DNA of 51,542 bases from Planctomycetota bacterium (GTDB taxonomy: Bacteria > Planctomycetota > Phycisphaerae > Phycisphaerales > UBA1924): contig JAJRXR010000005.1 of the NCBI GenBank assembly GCA_024276195.1, positions 1 through 51,542 on the forward strand. The letters run 5' to 3'. The notes under the pieces were generated by a model, which saw only the letters and a program-made list of their open reading frames with translations, ran no database searches and was not told where the DNA came from. The first letter of the stretch is position 1. Every line of letters begins with the position of its first letter. Below are positions 23,831 to 33,355 of the stretch, piece by piece. Position numbers and translations under genes: made by a program.

Positions 23831-25117
23831 ATGGGCCAGCACGAGGATTCACAGGCGGCGCGGGGCGCCGCGGTGTCGGTGGTCAGGCGTCTGCAGGACG
23901 CCGGGCATGTCGCGTACTTCGCCGGCGGGTGTGTGCGAGATGAACTGCTCGGGCTCGAGCCGACGGATTATGATGTGGCGACCGACGCGACGCCGGACGC
24001 GATCCGGGGGCTGTTTGCGCGCACGAGCGAGGTCGGCGCCGCGTTCGGCGTGATGATTGTCCGCGAGCAACACCAGAGCATCGAGGTCGCGACCTTCCGC
24101 GAGGAGGGGGCGTACACGGACAAGCGGCGCCCGGATGAGGTCCGGTTCTCGACGCCCGAGCACGACGCGAAGCGGCGCGACTACACCGTCAACGCGCTGC
24201 TGCTCGACCCGGTCGCGTTGGATGAGCGGGACGCGGGATCTGAGGGCGTCGGCACGATCCACGGGCATGTGATCGATCTCGTCGGGGGCATGGACGATCT
24301 GCGCGCCGGGCTCATCCGCGCCGTCGGCGACCCGAACGACCGGCTGGGCGAGGACCACCTGCGCGCGCTCCGGGGCGTGCGCCTGGCGGCGAGGCTCGGG
24401 TTCGAGATCGAGGCAAGGACGGCGAGCGCCATCCGTGAGCACGCGAGCGAGCTGGTGGGGGTGAGCCGAGAGCGGATCGGGGAGGAGGTGCGCCGGATGA
24501 TGGGGCACAGCTCGCGCGCTCGGGCGGCGGGGCTGATGCAGACGCTCGGGCTCGACGGGCCGGTGTTGGGCGAGGCGCTGGGCGAGGCGCCGACGCCGGT
24601 GCTCGGGGCGCTCGACGCGGGCGCATCCCCCGCAGCGGCGCTCGGGGCGTGGGCGATCGATCGCGCGGGCGCCGACGCGGCGCTGGGGGCGGTCGGGCCA
24701 TGGCGTGAGCGGCTGATGCTCAGCAACGATGAGCAGCGGGCGCTGCGGGCGGCGCTCGAACGCTTGGGCGAGCTGCGCCATGACTGGGCGTCGATGGACG
24801 TCGCCCGGCGCAAGCGGCTGCTGTGCAGCGCCGGGGCTGAAGATGCGATGGCGCTGCTCGCGGCGATCGACCCCGCGGCGCACGGCGAGATCGAGCGCGA
24901 TGTTGATGCGCTCGCGGGCGATGGGGTGGGGCTTGCGCCGCTGGCGCTGGTGTCGGGGGATGATCTTGTTGGGGCGGGGTTTGAACCGGGGCCTGGGTTC
25001 AAGGCGCTGCTCGACGCGGTGTACGACGCGCAGCTTGAGGGGCGCGTAGGCGGGCGCGACGAGGCGATGGCGCTGGCGGTGGGTGAGGCGGAGAAGTTTG
25101 GGGTGACGAGGCGCTGA
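23831..25117 (+). CDS. CCA tRNA nucleotidyltransferase / poly(A) polymerase family protein
   Basis: 428 residues, class II nucleotidyltransferase head. Motif A is YFAGGCVRDELLGLEPTDYD with catalytic DYD aspartates; GAAFGVMIV, then the motif C RRDYTVNALLLDP; motif D/E region AVGDPNDRLGEDHLRALRGV with RLAARLGF. The C-terminal 190 residues are helical and Ala-rich, without an HD phosphohydrolase signature. The enzyme adds CCA (or C, or A) to tRNA 3' ends, or polyadenylates RNA; the head motifs alone do not separate these. Monocistronic-looking, ATG 23831, convergent with the ABC exporter. Confidence 0.88.
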   Translation: MGQHEDSQAARGAAVSVVRRLQDAGHVAYFAGGCVRDELLGLEPTDYDVATDATPDAIRGLFARTSEVGAAFGVMIVREQHQSIEVATFREEGAYTDKRRPDEVRFSTPEHDAKRRDYTVNALLLDPVALDERDAGSEGVGTIHGHVIDLVGGMDDLRAGLIRAVGDPNDRLGEDHLRALRGVRLAARLGFEIEARTASAIREHASELVGVSRERIGEEVRRMMGHSSRARAAGLMQTLGLDGPVLGEALGEAPTPVLGALDAGASPAAALGAWAIDRAGADAALGAVGPWRERLMLSNDEQRALRAALERLGELRHDWASMDVARRKRLLCSAGAEDAMALLAAIDPAAHGEIERDVDALAGDGVGLAPLALVSGDDLVGAGFEPGPGFKALLDAVYDAQLEGRVGGRDEAMALAVGEAEKFGVTRR

Positions 25118-25145
25118 CGGGCGGGCTGGAAGCCCGCCCGTCCGG
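25116..25145. repeat. GACGGGCGGGCTGGAAGCCC palindrome
   Basis: A near-perfect palindrome ending GCCCGTCC, sitting between the convergent stops at 25117 and 25154. It could act as a bidirectional hairpin, but it lacks a T tract. Same family as 10914-10978. Confidence 0.8.
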
Positions 25146-25153
25146 GACATGAG

Positions 25154-26992
25154 TCAGGACGCGGCCGGGACGAGCTGGCGGCGTGCGATCTGGTTGTAGA
25201 CCTCGCACCGGGTCATCAGCTCATCGTGCGAGCCCTGGTCGATGATGCGTCCGCGGTCCATGACGACGATGCGGTCGGCGCCGAGCACGGTGCTCAGGCG
25301 GTGCGCGACGACCAGCGAGGTGCGCCCGCGCGCGAACTCGGCGATCGCTTGAGTTATCTTCGCCTCGCTCTCGGCGTCGATCATGCTTGTCGCCTCGTCG
25401 AGGATCAGGATCGCCGGGTCGCGCAGGATGGCGCGGGCGATGGCGATGCGCTGGCGCTGCCCGCCCGAGAGCGTGAGGCCCTGCTCGCCGCAGATGGTCT
25501 GGTATCCCTGGGGGAGTTGCTGGATGAACTCGTCGGCGTGGGCCTGACGCGCGGCTTGGCGGATGCGATCGTCGCTGACGTCCGAGGCGCCGTAGGCGAT
25601 GTTGTCGGCGATCGACGCACGGAACAGGACGGTCTCCTGCGTGACGACCCCGATCTGGCGGCGCAGCGACCGGACGTTGTACTCGCTCACGTCGCGCCCG
25701 TCGATGAGCACGCGCCCGCGCGTCGGCTCGAACAGGCGCGGGACCAGCGCGAGCAGCGTGGTCTTGCCCGAGCCGTTCGGGCCGACGACCGCGATGGTCT
25801 GCCCGCGCTCGACGCGCAGCGAGACGCCCGCGAGTGCCTGGGTGTCGGCGCCGGGGTAGGTGAACTCGATGTCCTTGAGCTCGATGGATTCGGCGTGCCT
25901 GGGGAGCTTGGGCAGGTGGGCGCCGTGCCCGGGCTCGGGCTCGGAGGCGAGGAGCTGGGCGAGTCGGTCGGCCGCGGCGCCGGACTGCTGGATGTCGTTG
26001 ACAAGCCCGGTCAGCGGCTTGAGCGAGCCGCCCGCGACGCCCAGGGCCGTGATGGTCAGGAGGAACTCGCTGCGTTCGAGGCGTCCTTCCAGGATGAGCC
26101 ACACGGCGCCGAGGGTGATTGCGCCCACCGCGATGATCGAGAGCACCTCGACGAGCGGGCTGGCGATGGCGCGGGCGGTGCGCACGCGCAGCTGCTGGCG
26201 CAGGAACTCTTTGTTGATCTTGTGGAAGCGCCCTTGCTCATAGCGCTCGGCGGTGTGGACCTTGACGACGCGCAGGCCCTGCATCGCCTCGGTCGAGGCG
26301 TGCAGCAGGCCCGCCTGAGATTCGAGCGCCCGTCGGGACGCGCGCCGGATCCGCTTGCCCAGCTTGCGGATGACGGTGACGAGCAGGGGCGCGATGATGA
26401 GGGCGCTGAGCGTCAGGGGCCAGTTGAGGATGAGCGCCGCGATGAACGCGCCGATGCCCTTGGTGATCTGGGCGACTGCTTTGGAGAGCATCGCGTTGAG
26501 GCCCTGGGCCAGATAGGCCGTGTCGTTGACCACACGGCTGACCGAGTCGCCCGTGCCCTGGCTGACGACCTGGGCGAGGGGGAGATGGACGAGGGTAGCG
26601 AAGGCGCGCCTCCGGACGTTGGCGACGGTCCGGTGTACGACGGTCAGGGCGAAGTACTGGTGCAGGAAGTTGGCGGTGGCGCCCAGGACCGAGAGCACCC
26701 CGAGCCCGATAAGAATGACAACGATCGCGGTAAATGGCCCCGGGGGCGCGGCGTCGATGAGCCAGTTGGGCACCCAGCCGCTGATCGGTGAGTCGTTGTC
26801 GAGCGAGGTGAGCAGCTCGGGCAGGCCGGCGGCTTGCCCGGTTTCGCCCCCGAGGACGATATCGAGCACGGGCTTCATCGCGACGATGCCGATGCCGAGC
26901 CCGCCGGCGGAGAGCACGGCGAAGATGATCGCGAGGATCACCAGGCGTTTGTACCGGAGCATGCTCCGAGCGAATGTCCAGAAGGCGTCCAT
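25154..26992 (-). CDS. ABC exporter, fused permease and ATPase (MsbA-like)
   Basis: 612 residues from ATG 26992. The N-terminal 320 residues are the six-helix exporter core; helix 1 is VILAIIFAVLSAGGLGIGIV, and the coupling region carries RRAFATLVHLPLAQV. The ATPase domain (about 360-600) has Walker A GPNGSGKTT, Q-loop, signature LSGGQRQRIAIARAI, Walker B AILILDEATS and H-loop VVAHRLSTV. Homologues flip lipid-linked molecules or export peptides; the gene's divergent placement beside a surface-glycan operon (208 bp between starts) makes a lipid or lipopolysaccharide-like substrate plausible, by inference. The codons upstream of 26992 encode a Pro/Arg-rich stretch and are not included. Confidence 0.9.
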   Translation of the reverse strand: MDAFWTFARSMLRYKRLVILAIIFAVLSAGGLGIGIVAMKPVLDIVLGGETGQAAGLPELLTSLDNDSPISGWVPNWLIDAAPPGPFTAIVVILIGLGVLSVLGATANFLHQYFALTVVHRTVANVRRRAFATLVHLPLAQVVSQGTGDSVSRVVNDTAYLAQGLNAMLSKAVAQITKGIGAFIAALILNWPLTLSALIIAPLLVTVIRKLGKRIRRASRRALESQAGLLHASTEAMQGLRVVKVHTAERYEQGRFHKINKEFLRQQLRVRTARAIASPLVEVLSIIAVGAITLGAVWLILEGRLERSEFLLTITALGVAGGSLKPLTGLVNDIQQSGAAADRLAQLLASEPEPGHGAHLPKLPRHAESIELKDIEFTYPGADTQALAGVSLRVERGQTIAVVGPNGSGKTTLLALVPRLFEPTRGRVLIDGRDVSEYNVRSLRRQIGVVTQETVLFRASIADNIAYGASDVSDDRIRQAARQAHADEFIQQLPQGYQTICGEQGLTLSGGQRQRIAIARAILRDPAILILDEATSMIDAESEAKITQAIAEFARGRTSLVVAHRLSTVLGADRIVVMDRGRIIDQGSHDELMTRCEVYNQIARRQLVPAAS

Positions 26993-27200
26993 GACGGGGG
27001 CTGGTCCTCGGGGCGGTCTCGGGCGGATCGGCGATCCGGGCTTGCCTGCGGACACGCCGGGCGTCGGAAGAGGGACGATACGCTCGGAGTCGCTCGGTGA
27101 CAGGATAGATCGGATCGGGGGGGCTCACAGGGTTGTCCGCGGGCTCGGGCGGCGCGTCCTGGGTTTTCCGGGTCCGGGCGGAGCGCGTACGCTTGGGGCC

Positions 27201-28214
27201 ATGGGACGTGGGGATCACAGCACGGTGTCACAGTTCCCGGGCGCACCGCCCGAGCCTCCCCTGACCATCAGCGTCGTCACCCCGAGCCTCAACCAGGGTC
27301 GATTCCTGCGCCAGTGCGTCGAATCCGTCCTCGATCAGGACTACCCGGGGCTTGAGTATCTCGTCATGGACGGGGGCTCGGTGGATTCTTCGGTCTCGAT
27401 CCTGCGGACGTTTGAGGGGCGCCTGCGCTGGCGTTCGCAGCCCGACGCCGGGCAGGCGTCGGCGATCAACCAGGGCATCCGCGAGACCCGGGGCGAGTAC
27501 GTCCTGTGGCTCAACTCGGACGATTATCTCCTGCCCGGCGCCCTCGACGCGCTCGCCCGGTGCGCCCGGGCCAACCCGGACGCGGAGATGATCTACGCCC
27601 GGGCGGACATGGTCGATCAGGATGGCGGGCGGATCCGGGCGTACCCGACGTTCGCCTTCCGGCGGTCTGATCTGCGGCGCAAGTGCTACATCTGTCAGCC
27701 GGGCGTGCTGATCAAGCGGAGCGCGTTTGAGCGGGTGGGACTGCTGAGCGAGGCGCTCGAGCTGTGCTTTGATTACGAGCTGTGGCTGCGGATCGGGCGC
27801 GAGGGGCGCCTGGTGCATTGCGACGCGCTCGTCGCGGCGAGCCGGCACTACGGGCAGACCAAGACGGCCAGCCGACGCCTGCGCGGGCTCATCGAGGCGG
27901 GGTACCTGATGCGCGCCCACTTCGGGGTCGCGTCGGCGCGGTGGAGCGTCAAGTGGGTCGTGCGCCGCTGGTCGCTGGACCGCTCGCGGTTCCTGACGCC
28001 GATCGGCTGGCTCGCGGCCCTGGGCAGCGCGAGGCGGTACCGGAGGCGGTTTGACGCGCGCCGGGAGGCGAGCGTGCGCGGGCGACGACTCCTGGCGGCC
28101 CTTGAACGCCCGCCGATGCTCAGCGTGTCGCTGGCGATCACCCCGGCGCCCGAGCCCAAGCTGGGAACGCCCGCGCCGGCGCCCAAGGGACAAGCGGGGG
28201 CGGCGGCTTCATGA
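27201..28214 (+). CDS. Glycosyltransferase family 2
   Basis: 337 residues from ATG 27201. GT-A motifs: LTISVVTPSLNQGRFLRQCV, EYLVMDGGSVDSS, the SQPDAGQASAINQGI nucleotide loop, and LWLNSDDYLLPGALDAL with the metal-binding S-D-D in place of DxD. LCFDYELWLRIG holds the acceptor-side acidic residues typical of the WcaA-like group. The C-terminal 90 residues are basic and probably sit at the membrane surface. It transfers a sugar from a nucleotide donor to a growing lipid-linked glycan in the cytoplasm. First gene of the surface-glycan operon; its TGA overlaps the next ATG (ATGA at 28211). Confidence 0.9.
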   Translation: MGRGDHSTVSQFPGAPPEPPLTISVVTPSLNQGRFLRQCVESVLDQDYPGLEYLVMDGGSVDSSVSILRTFEGRLRWRSQPDAGQASAINQGIRETRGEYVLWLNSDDYLLPGALDALARCARANPDAEMIYARADMVDQDGGRIRAYPTFAFRRSDLRRKCYICQPGVLIKRSAFERVGLLSEALELCFDYELWLRIGREGRLVHCDALVAASRHYGQTKTASRRLRGLIEAGYLMRAHFGVASARWSVKWVVRRWSLDRSRFLTPIGWLAALGSARRYRRRFDARREASVRGRRLLAALERPPMLSVSLAITPAPEPKLGTPAPAPKGQAGAAAS

Positions 28215-28990
28215 CGGCGGCGCTGCTCCGGTACCGATCGTTCATCTGGCGGCGTGCGCTGCTGGACATGCGGATCAAGTACGCTGCGGCGGACCTGGGC
28301 GTGCTCTGGAACATCCTGCACCCGATCCTGCTGGTGCTGATGTACACGTTCGTGTTTACGTTTATTCTCAAGCGTGGAGACCTGGGCGGCGACGTCCCGT
28401 ACTGGCTGTTTCTGTGCTCCGGGCTGCTGCCCTGGGTGGCCTTTAGCGAGTGCGTGGTCCAGGGCGCGGGCGGGTTCCAGCGCAACGCGCCGTACCTGCG
28501 CCGCCTCGCGGTTCCCGAGGAGGTGTTCATCGCTGAGCGCGCGCTCTCGGCGACGCTGGGACTCGGGCTGAGCTTTGTCGTTCTTATTATCGTCGCGTTG
28601 CTGGCCGGACGCGTCCCGACGTGGCACTGGGTGCTGCTGCCGGTGGCTCTGCTCCTGCTCCAGGCGATGGGCTTTGGGATCGGGCTGACGCTCGGGACAC
28701 TGTGCGTGTTCTTCCGCGATATCCCGCCCACCCTGCCGCTGCTGCTGCGTCTGGGGATGTGGACAGCGCCGGTTCTCTACCCGGCGTCGTTCATTCCCGA
28801 GTCGGTGCGCCCGTACATGATGGCGCACCCGGTGACTCCGTTTATGAACCTCATCCGCGGGCTGTTCATCGAGGGGGTGATGCCCGAGTGGTGGGTCTGG
28901 CTGATCTGCCTGGGGTGGGTGAGCGTGAGTGTGGTTGTCGGGTCGCTGGTGCTCCGGGCGCTGCGGAGCGAGATCAGGGACGTGCTGTGA
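28211..28990 (+). CDS. wzm: O-antigen/polysaccharide ABC exporter permease
   Basis: 259 residues, the usual Wzm length. ABC-2 permease features: the amphipathic N-terminal RSFIWRRALLDMRIKYAAAD, then LGVLWNILHPILLVLMYTFV (helix 1), LGLSFVVLIIVALLAG, VLLPVALLLLQAMGFGIGLT, MWTAPVLYPASFIPE and a final WLICLGWVSVSVVVGSLVL. With the following ATPase it exports complete undecaprenyl-linked glycans to the outer face. Both ends overlap its neighbours by 4 bp (ATGA at 28211, GTGA at 28987), so the three genes are translationally coupled. Confidence 0.92.
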   Translation: MTAALLRYRSFIWRRALLDMRIKYAAADLGVLWNILHPILLVLMYTFVFTFILKRGDLGGDVPYWLFLCSGLLPWVAFSECVVQGAGGFQRNAPYLRRLAVPEEVFIAERALSATLGLGLSFVVLIIVALLAGRVPTWHWVLLPVALLLLQAMGFGIGLTLGTLCVFFRDIPPTLPLLLRLGMWTAPVLYPASFIPESVRPYMMAHPVTPFMNLIRGLFIEGVMPEWWVWLICLGWVSVSVVVGSLVLRALRSEIRDVL

Positions 28991-30252
28991 ACGGGACGGG
29001 CGATGACAACAACGTGATCTGCGCGAGGGATCTGGGCAAGACGTACAAGGTCTACAAACGCCAGTCCGAGCGTCTCATCGAGTGGCTCAGCTTCGGCTCG
29101 GTCAGACGCCACCAATCATTCGAGGCCCTGCGCGGCATCGACCTGGACGTCCCCCGGGGGCAGTGCCTGGGGGTCATCGGCCTCAACGGGTGCGGCAAGA
29201 GCACGCTGCTCAAGCTCCTCTCGGGCGTTCTCTGCCCCACCAGCGGCTCGTTCGAGGTCCGCGGGCGCGTCTTCGCGCTCATCGAGCTCGGCACCGGGTT
29301 CAACCCATACCTGACCGGCTCGCAGAACATCGACCTCGCCTCCGGCCTGCTCGGGCTCGACCCGGAGTATGTCCGCCTGCGCAAGGATCAGATCATCGAG
29401 TTCGCAGAGCTTGAAGAGTTCATCGACCGCCCGATGCGGACGTACTCGTCGGGCATGCGCGCCCGCCTGTCGTTCGCGCTCTATGCGTTCATGGAGCCGG
29501 ACGTGCTGATGATCGACGAGGCGTTCAGCGTGGGCGACGCCTCGTTCCGCGAGAAAAGCTACGAGCTGATCGAGCGGATGGTGCGCGACGAAAACCGGAC
29601 GGTGGTCTTCGTCTCGCACTCGATCGGCGCCATCAAACGCCTCTCGCAGCGCGTGCTCTGGCTCGACAAGGGCCTCGTCCGCCAGATCGGCGACGCGGAC
29701 GAGGTGACCAAGGCGTACCTCGAGCGCGTCGGGCGTGGGCGGGAGAGCAGGATGCGCTCGCTCGTCCCCGATGACGCCCCGACGCCCGACGCGGACGAAT
29801 GTTTCTACCGCGCCGCCGGGGCGGACGAGGCCCTGCGCCGCGCTTGGATCGAGCTCCGGGCGGGCAGGGGGGCGCCGCGTGCGCCTGCGTACGAGCGGTT
29901 CCTGCTCGGGGCGGTCATCCGCGCCGACGCGCCCGGGCCGTCGCACGCCTCGATGGTGGTCGAGGACGAGTCGGGCGTGCTCGTGGCGCAGGGCGATACC
30001 GAGCGTCTGGGTCTGGACCCGGCCCAGCACAGCGATGGCGCCGAGGTGGTGATGCGCTGGCCCTGGCGCCCGCTCGGGATCGCCCCCGGGCGGTACCGCG
30101 TTCGGTTCGGGCTCCGGGCGGCAGGGTCCGATACTCCGCCCGGTCAAACGTGGGACGCGGGCTGGTTCGAGGTCACGGGGTCGAGGGTGAGCGACTCTAC
30201 CTACCATGTGCTCTTGACGCCGCGAGTCCAAGAGCGAGTTGATGGTCGGTGA
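28987..30252 (+). CDS. wzt: Polysaccharide ABC exporter ATPase with C-terminal substrate-recognition domain
   Basis: 421 residues from GTG 28987. ATPase (about 8-245): Walker A GLNGCGKSTLLKLLSG, the FALIELGTGFNPYLTGSQN segment typical of Wzt/TagH, signature YSSGMRARLSF, Walker B DVLMIDEAFSVGD and the H-loop FVSHSIGAIKRL. Residues 285-421 form a separate beta-rich domain (FLLGAVIRADAPGPSHASMV, WPWRPLGIAPGRYRVRFGL), the position of the Wzt carbohydrate-binding domain that recognises a terminal modification of the finished glycan. The presence of a sulfotransferase and a methyltransferase in the next gene fits such a chain-terminating cap; this link is inference. Its end overlaps the next gene by 11 bp. 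Confidence 0.92.
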   Translation: MNGTGDDNNVICARDLGKTYKVYKRQSERLIEWLSFGSVRRHQSFEALRGIDLDVPRGQCLGVIGLNGCGKSTLLKLLSGVLCPTSGSFEVRGRVFALIELGTGFNPYLTGSQNIDLASGLLGLDPEYVRLRKDQIIEFAELEEFIDRPMRTYSSGMRARLSFALYAFMEPDVLMIDEAFSVGDASFREKSYELIERMVRDENRTVVFVSHSIGAIKRLSQRVLWLDKGLVRQIGDADEVTKAYLERVGRGRESRMRSLVPDDAPTPDADECFYRAAGADEALRRAWIELRAGRGAPRAPAYERFLLGAVIRADAPGPSHASMVVEDESGVLVAQGDTERLGLDPAQHSDGAEVVMRWPWRPLGIAPGRYRVRFGLRAAGSDTPPGQTWDAGWFEVTGSRVSDSTYHVLLTPRVQERVDGR

Positions 30253-33200
30253 AGCCGGAGAAAATCTTGTCTTCGTCCTCGGGGTGCCCAGATCGGGCAC
30301 GACGCTGCTGTGCGCGCTGCTCGCGGGGCACGAGCGGGTGCTGTGCCCGCCCGAGCCGTGGGTGATGCTCGCGCTCGAATCGCTCGGCTCCACCAGCCCG
30401 AGCCACCCGGCCGACGCCCAGGTCATCGGGCGCGCCTTCCGCGACTTCACCCGAGGCGCCCCCCCGACCCAGGCCCTGCGCCGCTTCGCGACTGACCTCT
30501 ATAACCAGCGCCTCGATGGCACCGGCAAGAGCGTGCTCGTTGACAAGACGCCCAGGTACTACCACATCCTCCCGTTCATCGAGCGTCTGTTCCCCGAGGC
30601 GAAGTTCGTCTGGCTCAAGCGCGACCCGTTCGATATCGCGGCGTCCTACCAGAACACCTGGGGGATCGATCTGGCTGACAAGGCCATGAGCGACCCGGGC
30701 GACCCGGCATCGCTCGATCTGCTCGTGGGCCTGCCCACGCTCGAGGCCTTCGCGAGCGAGCACAAGGACCGGGTCCATGCGCTGCGCTACGAGGATCTCG
30801 TTCGCGATGCGGACGCGGCGCTCGCGGGGGTGTACGCGTTCCTCGGGCTTGCGCCGGCGCCAGCGCCGGAGCGCCCCGCCGACACGCTTGTCGAGTTCAA
30901 GGGCTCGCCCGTGGGCGACAAGAAGATCCTCGAAACCGCCGGCGTTCACTCGGCCAGCGTGGGCACGGGGCTCGAATCGCTCTCGGGCGACCAGCTTGAA
31001 TCGATCTACAGCGCCGTCGGGGTGCGCACGCTCAAGGGCCTGGGCTACGCATCCACGCTCGACGCGCTCAAGCGGCGCGGGATCTCCGAACCCAAGGAAT
31101 CCTCGACCAAGGCGCGCCGGCTCGGCGCGACGAAACAGCTCGAACAGCGATGGTCGCGCGTGGACAGCGCGTCGGACATCGAGGCCGACCTGCCCCCCTC
31201 GCTCCGCTACCACCTCGACGAGGCCGAGCGCCGGTTCGAGGGCATGCGCGGGCACGCCGAAGCGCTCGAGGGCGAGCGTGACACCTGGATCGGGCGTTTC
31301 GAGGAGCAGAAGGGCGAGGCCGAGCGTGAGCGGAAGGCCCGTTACGAGCTGGTCCGGGTCCATGAGCGTCTCGAGCACCAGTTCCAGGCGCACAAAGACC
31401 GCGGCCCGCGCGCGATCGCCAAGGAGCTGGCCCGCAAGGTGATCGACGCGTTCATCGTGCGCATCGCGCGCGAACGGCGCGGCGGCCCGCTCCCGCCGAT
31501 CACCCTCGTCACCCCCTGCTTCAATGCTGCGGACACCATCCGCGAGACGATCGAGAGTGTCCTGGCCCAGGGCTACCCGAACCTGCAGTACATCATCGTG
31601 GACGGCGCCTCGACCGACAGCACCATGGACATCGTCCGCGAGTACGAGGATAAGCTCGGCGCGGTCATCTCCGAGCCCGACGGGGGCATGTACGACGCGG
31701 TCGGCAAGGGGTTTGATCGCGCGACGGGCGAGGTGCTGATGTACCTCAACGCCGACGACGTGCTCGAACCGCGCGGGCTCGAGCGCGTGGGCGAGCACTT
31801 CCGCGACCATCCCAAGTCGCACGTCGCGTACCGGGAGGACACGATCACGATCGGCCCGTGGCGGTTCCCCAACGCCGCCCAGCCGCCCCGCGTGGACATG
31901 TTCAGCCTGCTCAACGGGCATATTTTGTTCCAGGACGGCGTCGCGTTCCGCAAGAACGCCTACCGCCAGATCGGGGGCGTGGACCGCACGATGCGCCTCG
32001 CGGGCGACTACGACCTGTGGCTGCGCCTCTCGCGCCACTTCCGGTTTGACCGCGTCCACGGGCACGTGTCGAGCTTCCGCATCCGGGCCGGGCAGCTCTC
32101 GACGGACATGGACGCCTACGGGCACGAGCAGCGTCAGAGCCGTGCGCGGTTCAAAGAGCGCATGCGACTGATCGGCTGGGTCCGCCGGGTTCCGGGGCGC
32201 CTCTGGACGCGCGCCGTCAATGCGACGCACTCGGTGTTCGCTCGGCGCCGGTTCTTCTACCCGGTGTGTTTCGCGGGCCAGCCCGCGCCGGGCGACGCGC
32301 CCGACCCGGCCTCGCCCGCGCCGTCGTGCCCGCTGACCGGGCGCCCGATGGACCGCCTGCTGTTCACCTCGCGCGACACACGCTTCGAGTGCCCGCTCGT
32401 GAGCAGCGTGTACTACAACGACGCGAGCGGCGTCGCCGTGACGTGGCCGAGGCTCGAGGGCGAACAACTCAACGAGCTGTACGAGACGTACTACTCGTCC
32501 GCCCCGGGCGAGCCGATCGCCCCGCCCGAGGGATTGATAAGTCCTTATCGAGGCTGGTACGACAAGCGATGGGTGCTCGGGCGGATCGTCCGCAAGCTCG
32601 AGGCGCCCTTCCGCGTGCAGCAGGTCATCAACCACCGGGCCGAGTCGGGCACGTGGGGCCAGATCACTTGGCGCGATCTCAAGGGCGCGCTCGGCGGGCG
32701 CGTGCGCGCCGACGACAGTTCGGTCCGGTTCCTCGACGCCGGGTGCTTCGAGGGCGAGGTGCTCGACGAGCTGCGCGAGCAAACATCGTGGCGTCTGTCC
32801 GGGCTCGAGCCCAACACGCTGGCCGTCGCCAAGGCGAGGGACAAGGGGCACACGATCTTTGAAGCGTTCGTCGAGGACGCGGTCAGCGTGATCCCCGAGA
32901 CCGAGCGCTTCGACGTGATCTTCCTGGGCCAGGTCATCGAGCACGTCAACGACCCGCCGATGGTCGTCCGCCGCCTGACGCAACTGCTCAAACCCGGCGG
33001 CCTGCTCGTGCTCTCGACGCCCAACCTCGACAGCGCCCAGGCGCGCATGTTCGGGCCGACGTGGTCGCACTGGCACCTGCCGTACCACCGCGTGCTGTTC
33101 GGCATCAAATCCATGCGCGAGCTCGGGCGCGTGTGCGCCCTGAAGACACTCAAGATCAGGACGCACTCCAACTCGTTCTGGAGCGGGTACTCGGTCAAAG

Positions 33201-33355
33201 TCAACGAGCTGGGCGTGGCCGGGTCGGCGCCGCACACATGGCATCCCGATCCCAAGACCATGCGCACGGCCCGCAGCATCTCGGCCTGGAGCCGCCTGCT
33301 CTGGAACTGGCGGGGCAAGGGCGATTATCTCTTTGCGGTGTACAGGAAGATCTAG
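30242..33355 (+). CDS. Trifunctional fusion: sulfotransferase, GT2 glycosyltransferase, SAM methyltransferase
   Basis: 1037 residues. Residues 5-290: sulfotransferase with the PAPS 5'-phosphosulfate loop GVPRSGTTLL, KFVWLKRDPFDIAASY as the 3'-phosphate region and RVHALRYEDLV. Residues 300-410: charged, coiled-coil-like linker (EAERRFEGMRGHAEALEGER). Residues 418-650: GT2 with ITLVTPCFNAADTI, YIIVDGASTDSTMDI, SEPDGGMYDAVGKG and YLNADDVLEP. Residues 690-1000: methyltransferase with motif I FLDAGCFEGEVLDEL, acidic GLEPNTLAVAKA and FDVIFLGQVIEHVNDP. One polypeptide thus could add, sulfate and methylate a sugar. ATG 30242 is preferred to the TTG just before. It overlaps wzt by 11 bp. Confidence 0.88.
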   Translation: MVGEAGENLVFVLGVPRSGTTLLCALLAGHERVLCPPEPWVMLALESLGSTSPSHPADAQVIGRAFRDFTRGAPPTQALRRFATDLYNQRLDGTGKSVLVDKTPRYYHILPFIERLFPEAKFVWLKRDPFDIAASYQNTWGIDLADKAMSDPGDPASLDLLVGLPTLEAFASEHKDRVHALRYEDLVRDADAALAGVYAFLGLAPAPAPERPADTLVEFKGSPVGDKKILETAGVHSASVGTGLESLSGDQLESIYSAVGVRTLKGLGYASTLDALKRRGISEPKESSTKARRLGATKQLEQRWSRVDSASDIEADLPPSLRYHLDEAERRFEGMRGHAEALEGERDTWIGRFEEQKGEAERERKARYELVRVHERLEHQFQAHKDRGPRAIAKELARKVIDAFIVRIARERRGGPLPPITLVTPCFNAADTIRETIESVLAQGYPNLQYIIVDGASTDSTMDIVREYEDKLGAVISEPDGGMYDAVGKGFDRATGEVLMYLNADDVLEPRGLERVGEHFRDHPKSHVAYREDTITIGPWRFPNAAQPPRVDMFSLLNGHILFQDGVAFRKNAYRQIGGVDRTMRLAGDYDLWLRLSRHFRFDRVHGHVSSFRIRAGQLSTDMDAYGHEQRQSRARFKERMRLIGWVRRVPGRLWTRAVNATHSVFARRRFFYPVCFAGQPAPGDAPDPASPAPSCPLTGRPMDRLLFTSRDTRFECPLVSSVYYNDASGVAVTWPRLEGEQLNELYETYYSSAPGEPIAPPEGLISPYRGWYDKRWVLGRIVRKLEAPFRVQQVINHRAESGTWGQITWRDLKGALGGRVRADDSSVRFLDAGCFEGEVLDELREQTSWRLSGLEPNTLAVAKARDKGHTIFEAFVEDAVSVIPETERFDVIFLGQVIEHVNDPPMVVRRLTQLLKPGGLLVLSTPNLDSAQARMFGPTWSHWHLPYHRVLFGIKSMRELGRVCALKTLKIRTHSNSFWSGYSVKVNELGVAGSAPHTWHPDPKTMRTARSISAWSRLLWNWRGKGDYLFAVYRKI

